Shown piece after piece: positions 1 to 12,102 of a DNA stretch of 64,000 nt. The notes under the pieces were generated by a model. That model was not told the DNA's origin and made no database searches. It worked only from the letters and a program-made list of their open reading frames with translations. This DNA comes from Circinella minor (taxonomy: Eukaryota > Mucoromycota > Mucoromycetes > Mucorales > Lichtheimiaceae): assembly GCA_016758965.1 (NCBI GenBank), contig JAEPRB010000172.1, positions 23,332 to 87,331 of the forward strand, read 5' to 3'. The position numbers and the translations under genes were made by a program. The first letter of the stretch is position 1; each line of letters starts with the position of its first letter.

Positions 1-919
1 AGGATCAGCTACTGCATCCCCACGTTTAAACTGGGATGTATCGCCAAGGAATTAATCAAGAATGAGATTGTTGAGACTAGCAGCGTCTTTTTTTTTTTGG
101 AGTTAAAATTGCATGACTGGTAAGAAATTTACGATTGACAGAAGTTGGTAACTAAAGGTTTTCCAAATACAAGTGCGACGAGATCCTACTGTATATATTG
201 TACCGCGACACGAGCATTCGAAAGAAAATTCACACACTGTTCTCTGTATTTGACATTCATGACTCAGGTTCATGACTAATGCGTAAAAGATATGTTTTAC
301 GAATTCGTTCTGGACTATCAACAAAACACAACTTTGGTTGATTTTGTGGAGCATTAAGAGAACTGATTGATTATTGCATTCAAAATTGGCTGTTGGTCTT
401 TATTGAACTAAAATTGCTGTTCCAATTGTAGAGCCAGTTGTGCTGCTAATCTGCGATGCTCACAAATAATAGCTGGCTTATATGATCTTTTATAACTTGT
501 TGTATTACAAATTTATCAAAGTCACGTGATGACTGTGATGAATTAACTGTAGCAAATTCAGTAACACTGTCTGGTTGTATAACAAATTTGAAAATTATAT
601 TCCTTGATTATTTCCTTTGCTCATTGTGCTCTTCACGTGCTGCATGTAAATAATCTTTAGTCATATTGTTACAATGACTTAACCACAATAATTATATTGT
701 ATCATCAGGGTGACAACACAATGGTAATAGCAAATAAATAACTCAAGGCATACTACGATTGATGGAAAGTATTTGCTTAATTAAACCAATCACTCCAGTA
801 TAGCTGGCTAGTAATTAAACCGCGTCTTCAAGCAGCAGCTTGAAATAAATGTAATAATTGTTGCTCTGGATTCCCATTATTATTATATATATATACTGTA
901 TATTCATCATACCATGAAG
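1..919. other. AT-rich flank outside the left repeat arm
   Basis: No gene can be supported here. One frame is open from the window edge to about position 122 on the plus strand and could be the tail of something starting outside the window, but it ends in a poly-T run and has no recognisable motif. The rest is AT-rich with many stops. Confidence 0.4.
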
Positions 920-1229
920 CATGTTAAATTACTTAGTATAATAACTCTACACTCTCCTCTTCCCCTTCCTCCTGCTGAATGATGTTCTATTAAAATGATA
1001 TATCATTGTACTACTATACGTAATGAATATATAACTAAGATAAAAATCAATCAGTGTTACGTTTATACGTATATTAAATGGAACCAATAAATTACGTGGG
1101 AGTCATAATACCTACATACTTGACTAATTTTTTTCTTACCTCTACGTATCTTCTTAATATGTGTGCATACGTAACTATTTTATATGCAGGTTGTGTTATA
1201 TTGATATACTTTATAAAATCTAGAAATTA

Positions 1230-1373
1230 CAGTAAAACCCCGTTTTTTGCACACCTTTTAGGAAAAATCCACTTTGATTTTACTATGTTTTCGACCCCAC
1301 TTTTTGCACACCCCCGGTTTTTGCACTACTTCCAAGTCAAATCCCACCTGTGCAAAAAACGGGGTTTAACTGT
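1230..1373. mobile_element. MITE, Tc1/mariner-like (CAGT...ACTG, TA target)
   Basis: The ends are inverted repeats of about 24 bp, CAGTAAAACCCCGTTTTTTG and, on the other strand, CAGTTAAACCCCGTTTTTTG. A TA dinucleotide flanks both sides (1228-1229 and 1374-1375), as expected for Tc1/mariner targets. The interior holds further degenerate TTTTTGCACA motifs and no coding capacity. The equivalent position in the right inverted-repeat arm is empty, so the insertion post-dates the duplication. It is non-autonomous; no transposase is seen in the window. Confidence 0.85.
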
Positions 1374-3609
1374 AGTTATGACGTGTATTAAAAATATTTA
1401 TTAAGTTTTATAAATATAATAATATAGATTCATAAATTCACATTAATAGACTCAACTCATCATCAAGTGCCCAGGTAAACCCATTTTATCCAAAAAGATG
1501 ACCCATGATACGCCATGCTTGGTGTAACCTGTTATTAATAATATACAGTTTAGCATAAATCGGGAACTGGTTTTTCTTTATATGTGCTACGTACGTACGT
1601 GGTGTATATATATACTTTCTCTTTCCTTCAATATATAAGACCATTCACTTTTTCTTTTTCTTTATACAATTTTAAGCTTGCGACACCGTCTTTGCAAAAA
1701 ACGAGAAAACTCGTTGGGGAGTTGGTTTATGAAGAAATAAATAAAAATCCTCGTAATCTCCTGTCTTCTTTTATTTATAGACTACGTATCATATAAATTG
1801 TTACGTACTGAATCAATATTACGTACGTAATTTCCACTTTTTTTTTCTACTAATGAAAACAAATCATCATCCCTACCAAACAATAATAATTATACGTCTA
1901 CTTATTCATGGACAAAGAAAAAAAAATGAGGGGGAAAACGTCATACTTCAATTATAAAGCTTTTCGATAACCTAACTTTAGTGGCTGATGATTTCCAACT
2001 ATGATAAACATAAACACAATTAAATGCTCCTATACTCGAATGACATTCTTTACTATTTTTTAAATTTTATTCGCGACATGGATCTAAAATCCTGTGTTTC
2101 AAAATAACCACAAAAAAAAGAAAACGTATGGTGAGTACAAACAGGTCCGTGCTTTCTCGGAGTTTATGCTGTGAAACAACTGATATATAAAATAATTGAT
2201 CAACATGACAAATTGTATCCTTTATATTTATTTTCAAAACCATGATTCACTTGATACTTTTACTTTGTCACCATGTCATCTACGCTATGCTTCAATTTAA
2301 AGTGAACCAATTAGAGGAATTACAAATGGAAAGGGTCACGAGAATAAAAAAAAAGTTATAAAAGGGGTCCCCTGTTATTTTTTACTTTTCTTTTTTCCTA
2401 ACGGCTACAAGCTTTGATTTTTCTTTGACTTCAACAAAACGTAATGACAAGTGATCAAACAACTCAGGATCAAGTTTATTATAAACAATACTAAGTCATA
2501 TATCTGAGGACTTTTTTTTTTGGCATGAAAAAAAAATTCTACAACGAAAACGAAACAAGTTCCTTTGTAATCAAAAAAGAAAGAAAAAACTCTTGTTTTA
2601 CCGACCCAAGATTTTTATCAACTATTGAATCACCCACATAAGCTACACTTTGGAAAGAAATCACTGATATTTTGGACATCGATATCGACTTTTACATCTT
2701 GGTGAAAATCGACCAGGCAGAGTAAAAAAAAACCACAATAAAGAGTTTTACGATTTCTTGTGGGCAAGGAAAAAAAAAAGTATATCAAACGTATTTTGGT
2801 GAAATTATCGAAATTAATCAATCAAAGGATTTTTTATTTATATTCATCTATAGTACGTTGGCACACATTTATAGGATATCGAATCCGGTCATGGATTCTG
2901 AGACTTGAAGACGTATTCAGTAGCCATTATTCAGCAGATGATAGTATGGTGTCATTAGCCTTATAACCAGCCGTCTATATCACAATTATCTGAAAATGAA
3001 AAGTTCTCTTTCGTACTGACTTGAATTACTGTTGAGATATAAATCCATCAGTAGAATAAAAACTAACGTGTCTCATTTGACGGTCTAAACCTTACTACTC
3101 ACGTTCTCTCTCTATGAGTGAAGATTGAACAATTCAATGCAAGTATTTAAAAATGATTTTGCTGCGATTTTTTTTGATAACACAACAATGCTAAATTTTA
3201 CATTTTAATTTATTGGAATAGTGAACGTTTTTTTAGCGTTGTTCATACACTGTCCGTTTTGACAGGTAAAAAAAAGTGTTCTTATACTTAAAAAACCGTT
3301 TTGAAATTTTAACTAATACAATCACTCAAATAGATTATACCATGTTTGATTTCATTATCTTTCCTGAACGTTGTCCTGGTTCGGATCTCATGTCAAAGAA
3401 CCATGTTGAAAGAACAACACATTTCATCCTAGCACTCACCGCGCCAGATGAAACGTGACTCCAGAGATTGGACGGGATCCAATATTTACCCATTTTACAG
3501 CCGTAAATTAAAGTATTAACCACCACCTGTTGTGGGGTATGTAATGTGTTATATAATATAATTTTTGACGTACTCAAAAATGTTTTTATTAATAAATACT
3601 TTTAATTTC

Positions 3610-3909
3610 AAATAGGAAACCGTGCAGTAGACAAATACATGGCGAAAGACTGTGAGTGGATTGATGGAAAACGTGCAGACGCTGTCTATTCGTTCCCTAT
3701 CGAAACATCACCGAGTCTTTACCGCAGTTCAAAATATTGTCAACAAGGAATTTATGCACCGCATAAATAAATACTGTCATCATATTTACGATGATTATCG
3801 TCAAGAACCAGTGGGTTTCATCATATCTATAAAGGAAGAAACTCGTGTTGAACTTTGCAAAAAGTTCATTGATACGTACACAAGATACTTTCTTGAAAAA
3901 ACTGCCTAG
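3610..3909 (+). CDS. Unrecognised short reading frame in the left arm, probably a gene remnant
   Basis: The frame beginning at the ATG near 3655 encodes about 85 residues and ends at 3909. It is preserved in the right arm (18467-18763, opposite strand), where a poly-T run changes the C-terminus. It is rich in charged and aromatic residues (KHHRVF, NKYCHHIYDDY, YTRYFLEK). No family is recognised. A second frame over the same DNA is open for about 50 codons and then stops, so this may be a frameshifted fragment of a larger protein. It could equally be a chance ORF. Confidence 0.3.
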
Positions 3910-4182
3910 CGACTTTTGGGCTAAGGAGTGTTTTATTATGACGCCTGGTACTGTGAAACAGTATTTTGACGATGACGATGATCATGTTAGTAACAAATGA
4001 TACTGATAATTATAAGAACCATAGCGATAATTCTAATAACAACAATGTTCAGCACCTTCCTCCATTGCTTGCATTTGGATATGTTCTTATGGAGCAAAAG
4101 TGTTCAATATTAGGTTGAAGATACAAGGATGATCCAACTCAGTGATGATGTTAGAGTAAAAATACCATGTGGGATTTTGACC

Positions 4183-6354
4183 GAAAAAAAATAATATTAT
4201 CTACCAATATTGATGATGTCTTTTTCAAAAATTAAAAATACCATCCGCCATGAATAAAAGAACATACATGAATTCAAAAGTAACATTTACGAATTAAAAA
4301 AAAAAAAGGTTACGTATCTTGAAATCAAAAAAGCATCATTTGCAAATATCAAGAACATATACGAATCCAAAAATTCATTAGTGAAATAAAAAAAAAAACA
4401 CCATAATCAATTTCTTTTGAAAAATCCTGCATCCCAATGAAGAATGGATTTACGATCATTCGATATAATCAACAAATCGGCTCCTCATTACGGTATTGGT
4501 GAATTTACAAAGGAGGCTTCAGTAACAAGTACATCTTAATTATTTACTTCCCATCCTATAATATCCGCATGGATAAAGTAAACCAAATCGAGTACCCGTT
4601 TATATTGGTTGTAGATTTTAAAATCGAACTTTATTCTTTACACTTGGCTGCTTCTGGCTATATGTGCTTGATACAATCAGTAGTGCTTATTTTCCGACTC
4701 ACAACAAAGGAGATAAAGGAAGGCTCAATCAAGACAGTCGTCAGTCTTTTGAATTGTTTCAAGAATATGTGTTTAGATATAAAGGCGTGTCAAAAAGAGA
4801 AAAGTGAAACACACAACAAGTAAATAAAAGGAAGTCCATGGATGATAAATGAATAATGATATTCGCTGACATAGCAAGTAGTCCAATCCATCTCATCGTC
4901 TGTCGCTCCTGGATCCTCTGATGTGGCGATGAAAATTAGGTAAAACCTGATTATTGCGTTTTCTACTTGTTTTATGTATTATTACCCATCTCTTTATTAA
5001 CAGTTATTCACCTCTCCCAGTACTTTAGTTGGCGCTACTCTCAATGGACACCGGATATCTGGGATTCCAAATAAATATAACTGTTGATCGAAGACAACGT
5101 TGGCGCAATAATAACAGACAAAGAGAGAGAAAAAAGGAACTCGAGAAGAATAACGCGTTGTAAACGTGCTTTTCAATTGGCCAACCAAGTCAAATATGGA
5201 GATATCAAAAAAAAAAAAAAGTCGCTGCCAAAATGATTGACAGACCCGCTTGGATTTCTATAATAAAAACTCGGTTTTTTTTTTATATTTTATTTGAAGC
5301 TTTTCTCCATCAAATATCATATCTGTCTTAGGTACGTACAGCTTTATTTTTTCTTTTTCGTCGCTCATCTATCGCTGAAACCGAATACAAAACATGCATT
5401 GATTTTCATCAAGTATTAGTCTTTTTCTAAATTGAGCAAATGGGGGGGGGGTACAAGCAAAGGATTTAATGTAAGCATAGCTTTTTTTTTATTTCATTCT
5501 ATCATGGATCTGATATACGTTTTGTGTTCCATACGTATTACTCTATTATGCTTTCTAGGTGTTAAAAAACAACAATATACAATTTTTTTTTGGTCTTTTG
5601 ACAACCGAGTTACGACAACAACAGCTTGACCAGTACCCCGTGAATATATTAAATCATCTTAATCCTTCGTCTTCCTCATCATTACCAACATCATCAGTAG
5701 TTACCATCAACTAAGCGAGTTGCAAAAAGAGCAAACGACATAACTTATCATCACGGCATTGTATTGATTTTCAAGAACGTGATGAATTTTACAACATTGA
5801 AGGATTGTCAATGTCCGTTGGTACTTCCATGGGTTTACTTGCCCGAAACTCGCGATCATCTCAAGAAAGAAAAAAAAACCAGTATCTTACAGCACTAGAT
5901 ATAAATGGCGTATTAGACACAACTGATACTTTATCTGGCGGACAACTCCACGAAATACTAAATCGAATGAACGATGACAGATCAAATGAAACACCCTTCT
6001 ATTGCATGGATGGTTTAAAGGGACTGATGGAGCCGTTGAAATGCCATGTGCTATCGCCAACCTGGTCCAGTATTATATTTTTAGAAGAACAATTGAAATA
6101 AAATGTAATCGACCGAAGAGAAAAAGATAACCGACAATGGGAAAAAAGTGATACAAGGTGATTAAAAAGCCAATCAATCAAGGCGATAAAACGAACGGTA
6201 ATATCGACTCGTATATTCATGTCATCCAACTTCACATGTATCAATCTCTACTCTGTTTGGCAGCAACTTCATGACTTTATCTGAACAGCACTATAATATA
6301 ATTAAAATAGGGTCTGCTTTAGTCGAAACGTTGTTCCGCTGTACTGCAGATGTA
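4183..6354 (+). pseudogene. Decayed, unrecognised coding remnants
   Basis: Several stretches look protein-like but are interrupted by stops in every frame. Examples are 4640-4820 (residues such as NKGDKGRLNQDSRQSFELFQ in one frame) and 4990-5180. The longest continuous piece is 5715-6101, about 128 codons with no introns. It begins after a stop, has Lys/Ser-rich ends and contains motifs such as GGQLHEILNRMNDD. No family can be named. No continuous gene joins these pieces, and short A-runs look like frameshift points. I interpret them as one or more old pseudogenes, with the 5715-6101 ORF as the best candidate for anything still functional. Confidence 0.35.
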
Positions 6355-6363
6355 GAGGCGCAC

Positions 6364-6676
6364 GGGGTGCCATAATTTTTGGGTACTTTTATTTTCGGTA
6401 ATAAAAGTGAAGCAGTCAATTTTTCTACTACAAGTAAAATGGAAGAAGTCAATGTTTGAGTCCTTTTGGGCCTTATAGCTTTACTCTTTATTCTTGTTAT
6501 TTTTTGTTATTAAATTTCAATATCATATAAAAATTCATAACTGATAATGTTGACTAGAGTACGGGATAATTATTAAGCATCATAGTACCCAAAAATAAAC
6601 AAAAATCTAAAAAAAGGTACCTTCTTTCCAAAAACCCAAATAAGGAAGGTTTACTACCCAAAAATTTAGTGCACCC
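6364..6676. mobile_element. Mutator-like MITE with 9-bp target-site duplication
   Basis: A 313-bp non-coding element is bounded by imperfect terminal inverted repeats: GGGGTGCCATAATTTTTGGG at the left and, on the other strand at the right end, GGGTGCACTAAATTTTTGGG. The 9-bp sequence GAGGCGCAC flanks it directly at 6355-6363 and 6677-6685. A 9-bp duplication with TIRs is typical of Mutator-like (MULE) elements. The interior repeats the ACCCAAAAAT motif several times. There is no transposase. Confidence 0.8.
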
Positions 6677-6685
6677 GAGGCGCAC

Positions 6686-8946
6686 TGGGGGAGATACAAT
6701 CCCCCAACATTGTAAACCTGTAAGTATTTCTCAAATCTTTTTTTATACCTATACTTAGTAAAATACCAGTGATTCGATAAACTAGTAATCCTGTGTGTGA
6801 ATTTGCCTAGATATTTACTAATAATAATATTTTTATTATTTTGTAAAATATTATTTTTATGATTAGTAAAACTAGTACGTAATATATGAGCAGGCTGCTT
6901 CTACAACGTCACCTCAGCTCCTATTTTCTTTTGTTTCCAAAAATTGGTACATCTGTTTGCGCACTCAATAACGATTTATCCAATTCTTTCTTTTATTGTC
7001 AAGAGAAAATTCATTAACAAATTGTTGGTAATAATTTGTCTCTTTTCATCTTTTTTTTTTTTATCTTGTTGTATTCTTTTGACTGTTGCTTTTTTTTTTA
7101 TATATCTATGCCTCGCTCCCTGCCACTTATATTATGGCTATACTATTCTTTGACTTCCGCTCTTTATAATTATTTTATGATTTTGTAGGTGTTAAACAAT
7201 ATTGATGTGAAAACATATGGGTCGTCCGGGCTCTTTTGACACATCAAGTGCGACAGTATCAACTGTATGGGTATGAGAAGCGACTTTTAAAGCATTCTAG
7301 TGGATCTATATCGTCTTCGTCACCAATAGTAGTAGTACCTGTGTTATCACAAGCATCAACACCATGAACAGAAACAACATCAGCGCCATCACTAATAGCA
7401 GTACTGGTAACAAGTGCCAAACGTATCCAACAACAACAGGATATTCAACCACCCACATCAACGAATTGACGTTGAAGTTGATGACTGTTATTTATTGAAG
7501 GGTTTACATTGATCGATTGGGACATTCATTGGGTTACAAGCTAGAAACGCTAGAAACTCACCCTATCGTAAAAAGTCAATACTTAATATCAATCGGCATG
7601 AATGGGTGTTATTGATTTCAACTGATATGTCAAATGGAAGTCAGTTGCAAGAGATTCAAAAAACGGATGAACGAAGCTAAAGAAAAAAAACCTAACCAGT
7701 CTATACGATAAAACCACTACCAAGACGCCCATGAAACAATTCAGAAACCATGTAAAGGTGCCGTACTTCATTTGATCCAGTAGCAAAATAGGAGGGCATA
7801 GTCAAAAGCAACATCATCAAATACAAGTAGGTGGATAGCCACGCACATTTGAAAAAATTGTAATCATCCAGCCAATTGTCAAGTAAAAAAAAAAAAAAGG
7901 TCACATAGAAAACGTTATGTCGATTCATACATTCACACATAATGACAGTAGACCCTCCCCCTCCCCCGGGATTTTGCACTTCTCACTCATTTTTGAAAAA
8001 CAATGTGTTCTTTTGCAACTTTTTTTGATGGAAGTGCACACCTTGCAAAAACCTGGGGGGGGGGGTTCTACTGTACTTATAATTCTGAACACTCTAAATA
8101 TCATCTTTACATTCTCCTTATCTTGTAAATCTGTTCTCAAATAGCTTCTTTACGTACAACTGAGACATTAATAAAAAAAAAAATTCGGAATGAAATAGTA
8201 TGCATGCTTTTTATTTTTCTTGGATTGTTTCATTTTGATAGATTCGTATTTAAAACCTAGGTATATTGTATAGCAAGGCTACGTACTACTAATTTATAGA
8301 ATCATCCTATAAAGAGAGATGCAGATTATTTACTTGGTGTAACTGCTCAGTGTAACAACTTTTCTATGTTCAGTCATCATTGTTTTTTTAGTATCGCTTT
8401 TTTAATTAAAGTCTTGTAACATTCATCTTTTTCAATATAACTGTGTAAAATGGGAACCGGTACTTTTCGTTATTCTTTTTTTTTTATCATGGTTCTTGGT
8501 TTCGAATTCTATGTTTTTTTTTTCTATGTGTAAACTTTTTTAGGCGATATTTATATATATAATGTGAAGATATAAAAAAGAAGCTAGTTTCTGATATTTT
8601 ATTTAAAGCATAGTCAAATATTAAGCTTTTTAAACACGCCTTATTGAATATACTTGGACCATCTTTTACTTTTCAGCCTCCTGTATATCAAACAAGTTAC
8701 GTTGCCAACGCCATTATGAAAAAAAAAAAGGGCCCTGGAGAAAAGGGATTATTTATTAAATAATTTAACATGGATCTAAATATAGCAAAAACCATGACAA
8801 CAGAAGAGAATCATGATAAAATGGTAAAGTGGCAAAAAAAGGCTGTGTGATACTGTTATAAAGTACTGTAACTATTTTTTTTTCTTTTCCTTCTTTGTCT
8901 TCTTTTCTTTTTTTGTTTTCCCATATAATTCATCAAGTTATAATCC
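6686..8946. other. Gene-free AT-rich stretch containing one MITE
   Basis: No coding sequence could be supported. The only structured element is the MITE at 7946-8073. Poly-T and poly-pyrimidine tracts are common. The last few hundred bases are the presumed promoter of the alcohol oxidase gene, with a pyrimidine-rich tract at 8876-8925 just before the start codon. Confidence 0.5.
7946..8073. mobile_element. MITE related to the 1230 element (CAGTAGA ends)
   Basis: The ends are inverted: CAGTAGACCCTCCCCC at the left, and CAGTAGAACCCCCCCC when the right end is read on the other strand. The inner TTTTGCACTT / TTTTTGCAAGG motifs match the TTTTTGCACA motifs of the 1230-1373 element, so the two belong to one family. 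The flanks are GA and TA, so the expected TA duplication is not perfect. About 128 bp, non-coding. Confidence 0.7.
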
Positions 8947-11597
8947 ATGGTAAAATTTACAAAACAGCAAGTGGAAACACTTGCAGCTATTGCGGATGCC
9001 ATCATATCTCCTTTAGATGAAAAAGAAAAATCTTCTCTTTATCAAGAAGAAGAAGGCAAACCTCTTATGGATACAACAAGTTCCATTCCACCAGAAGCTC
9101 TTACCCATTATCTTGACTTTTCGGGTGCTTCCCATATCCAATTGATCATTGAATTATTTCAACATTTACGTCCAGACCAACAAGAACAAATTCAAACTGT
9201 ATTGAATTTATTAAATACAACGCCCACCCATTTTTTATTTACAGGTCATTATAAAAAATTTATAGAGTTAACACGTCAAGAACGTCAACAGGTGTTGTTA
9301 CGTTGGAAAGCGTCTACTGTTTTATCTCCTTTAAAAGGATTGTATGCAACGTTTACAACATTATGTTCCCATGCTGTGTATCGACATTCTGAATGTCCTG
9401 CTTACAAAGTCATTCCTAATGGTTATGAAGGTCGTGATCCTCATTGTTCTTTACATCCTACAAATACTATTGATCGACTCCCCATGTTGACTTTGGAAGA
9501 AGTTGAAAAGTTGACTCGATTTGATAATATTATTGTGGGTAGTGGAGCTGGTGGAGGTAAAAAAAAAAAAAAAAAAAAAATAGATGGGGGCGCGTTTTTT
9601 TTTATATTAGATAAGAATTGAAAACTAATCACATCAAAAAAAAAAAAAAAAATCCGCCTTCCCCCCCCCTTTTTTTTTTTTTGAAGGTGTCACTGCTGCA
9701 GAATTGAGTGCTTCAGGTCAATCTGTATTAGTGATTGAAAAAGGAGTTTATTATCATGAAAGTGAATTTCAATGGGATGAAAAAACAGGTATAGAAAATT
9801 TATTGGAAGCCAAATCATTATTAGTAAGTGAAGATGGTCTTTCTCAAGTTTTTTGTGGATCTACTTTTGGTGGTGGAACTACTGTAAATTGGTCTGCTTC
9901 TTTAAAGGTAATATTTTTTTTTTTTTTTTTTTTACCACAACATAAAAATTTTTTTTTTCTCACATCCGTCATCTCTAATATTCTTATTATAGCCACAACA
10001 TTTTGTACGAGAAGAATGGGGAAAAAAGCTTGGACTTGATCATTTTTCATCCCCACAGGTAACATATCTATATATATATCTATAAAGACTACGTATTTAT
10101 ATATAGAGTCCTATATAATAAACAAGGATATTGATATTTTTTTTTTGAATAGTTTTCTAAAGATCTTGATCGTGTTTATGAACGTATTGGTGCTAGTACT
10201 TTAGGAATTAAACATAATAAACCGAATCAAATTCTTATGGATGGTTGTCAGTAAGTGTTTTTTTTTTTTTAATCATGCAAACTTTAAATTTCTAATCTTT
10301 TTTTTTTTATTAGAAAATTGGGTTATCCTATTGCCGATGTTCCACAAAATACGCATGGTCAATCACATGAATGTAATTGGTGTTTTTATGGATGTAGAAA
10401 TGGTATTAAAAATGGTACCAAAGTGAGTTGGTTAAAAGATGCTCATGAAAAAGGGGCTCAATTTTTGGATCGTACTCAAGTGCTTCGTATTCTTATCAAG
10501 CATGGTAAAGCCATTGGGGTCGAATGTCTGGTTCATGGACAAAAAAAAATTAAAATTTACAGTGATCGCGTGGTTGCTTCGTGTGGATCTATGAATACAC
10601 CTGGTCTTTTAATGAAAAGTGGATTAAAAAATAAAAATATTGGTCGTCATTTACGTCTTCATCCATGTGTTTTTGTATATGGTGTATTTGATGAACCTGT
10701 TGAAATGTATCAAGGTTCTATTCTTACCACGGTAAATATATACTTTATCATCCTTTTTTTTTTTCCTTCCCCCTTCACTTCCCAACTAACATAAAAAAAA
10801 AAACGTATATATATATATATTTAGGTAAGTAATGTTGCCGAAAATGTAAATGGAGATGGTTATGGTGCCAAAATCGAAGTTCCTACAGGCCATATGGGAT
10901 TTTTTTCAGCTTTATTACCATGGCGTGGTGCCCTTGAACATAAAAGAAATATATTAAACTATCGTCATTTTTCTCCTCTGGTCATTCTTGCGCGTGATAA
11001 AAACTCGGTGGGTAGCGTTCAATATAATGAAAAAGGAGAAATCACTTTTCATTATGAATTATCCAAAGAAGATCGTCATGCATTAGAAGCAGGTTTGGTT
11101 CGTGCTGTAACGATTTTGGCAGCTGCAGGTGCACGTGAAATTCATACTGTGCAATTAGGTGTAGATCCATTTATATTTAAAAAAGAAGAAGACATTCGTT
11201 CAGATCATCCTCGATTTGAAGCATGGAAATCCAAAGTAGCTAAATATGGATTACCTAATCATGGTGTCAATACCTTTGGTAGTGCTCATCAAATGGGATC
11301 ATGGTAAGAAAGTCATAATCCCCCTCTCAATAGATGTACTCAGAGAAAATGAAGGAATTTATTTTTTTAAAATTTATTATTATTATTTTTTTTTTTTTTA
11401 GTCGTCTTGGTATTTCACCAAAATCATCTGCTTGTAAACCAACAGGTGAAACATGGGAAATAAAAAATTTATATGTTGCTGATGCTTCTTTATTCCCAAC
11501 AGCAAGTGGGGTTAATCCTATGGTTACTATTGAAGCGTGTGCATTACATGTATCACGTAATATTATTAAATCAACTCAGCCCAATGCTCATTTGTAA
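8947..11597 (+). CDS. Long-chain fatty alcohol oxidase (GMC flavoprotein)
   Basis: Oxidises long-chain primary alcohols to aldehydes with release of H2O2, in the omega-oxidation/alkane pathway. The 695-residue product matches the usual fungal FAO length. Seven exons keep frame: 8947-9556, 9687-9907, 9993-10058, 10153-10250, 10314-10731, 10825-11303, 11402-11597. A FAO-type N-terminal helical region comes first, followed by the FAD dinucleotide motif GSGAGGG (198-204) with the ribose-binding acid E221 (VLVIEKG), then the substrate domain, then the C-terminal GMC domain with H626 (GSAHQMGSC) and N669 (TASGVNP) as the likely catalytic pair. The last residues, AHL, fit the peroxisomal PTS1 consensus [SAC][KRH][LM]. 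Introns are short and flanked by homopolymers; the first has a poly-A/poly-T interior. It is convergent with the PUF gene, 505 bp away. The family call is firm; the peroxisomal location is inferred. Confidence 0.95.
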
Positions 11598-12102
11598 TTT
11601 GTTCCCTTTATATATATAAAAGAATTATAAGGAACCGTTCACAAATTATATAATATAAACTTACGTATTATTATAGTATATTAATATAAACTTTCATGTA
11701 TATATTTGGAGCAAGTACATTTGTTATATATGAAATATGATAAATCAAAAGAGAAAAGGAAAAGAAATAAATAAAAAGAAAAAATGAGAACAACAACAGA
11801 AAGAATATAATTAAAAGTAACAAAACCCCAATGTGCGTCTTGATTTGGGGAAAGGAATAAAGGGGAATAAAAAGAAAAGAGTTGTTTCTTTTTTTTTTTT
11901 TTTATAAACCCCCTTTTTACAACAAATTGTGTGTATGATGTGTTTTTTTCATGTATATGTAAAGAAAAATAAAAAGAAAAAGAAAATGGAATAATGATAA
12001 TGATACTAATGAAAAATATGTGTGTCTGTAAGTGTGTATATATGAGTGTGTGAGTGTGTGTATGGGAGGGTGAGAGGGTAAAAAAAAGTGAATGATTTTT
12101 TT
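11598..12102. other. Shared 3' intergenic region of two convergent genes
   Basis: This spacer lies between the stop codons of the alcohol oxidase (+) and PUF (-) genes. It is AT-rich with several AATAAA-like signals (for example near 11767), a poly-T run at about 11890 and a GTGTGT-rich stretch at 12020-12062. No gene is seen. Confidence 0.5.

Larger units (their letters stand above)
920..4182 (+). repeat. Left arm of a large inverted repeat
   Basis: This segment reappears as its reverse complement at 18223-21304. Matching landmarks are the outer edge (CATGTTAAATTAC), the small reading frame at 3652-3909, and the inner edge at a GGGATTTTG motif. Stretches compared by eye differ at only a few positions per hundred, so the duplication is fairly recent. 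The left copy is longer mainly because a 144-bp MITE sits at 230-373 of the second kilobase (1230-1373) and is absent from the other arm. Neither arm has obvious terminal inverted repeats or target duplications, so it is unclear whether this is a transposon inserted twice or a segmental duplication. Confidence 0.9.

Noticed and set aside
1..122. Possible C-terminal end of a gene entering from the left edge
   Set aside because: Only about 40 codons, ending across a poly-T run; nothing identifiable, so it is noted but not called as a gene.
7701..8144. Frames over the MITE at 7946-8073, including Gly/Pro runs
   Set aside because: The Gly- and Pro-rich segments are translations of the MITE G/C runs; all are short and lack splice partners.
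10800..10830. Alternative donor inside GGTAAGTAATG at the start of alcohol oxidase exon 6
   Set aside because: Using GTAAGT here as a donor would break the frame; treating it as the first codons of the exon (VSNVA) preserves the GMC frame.
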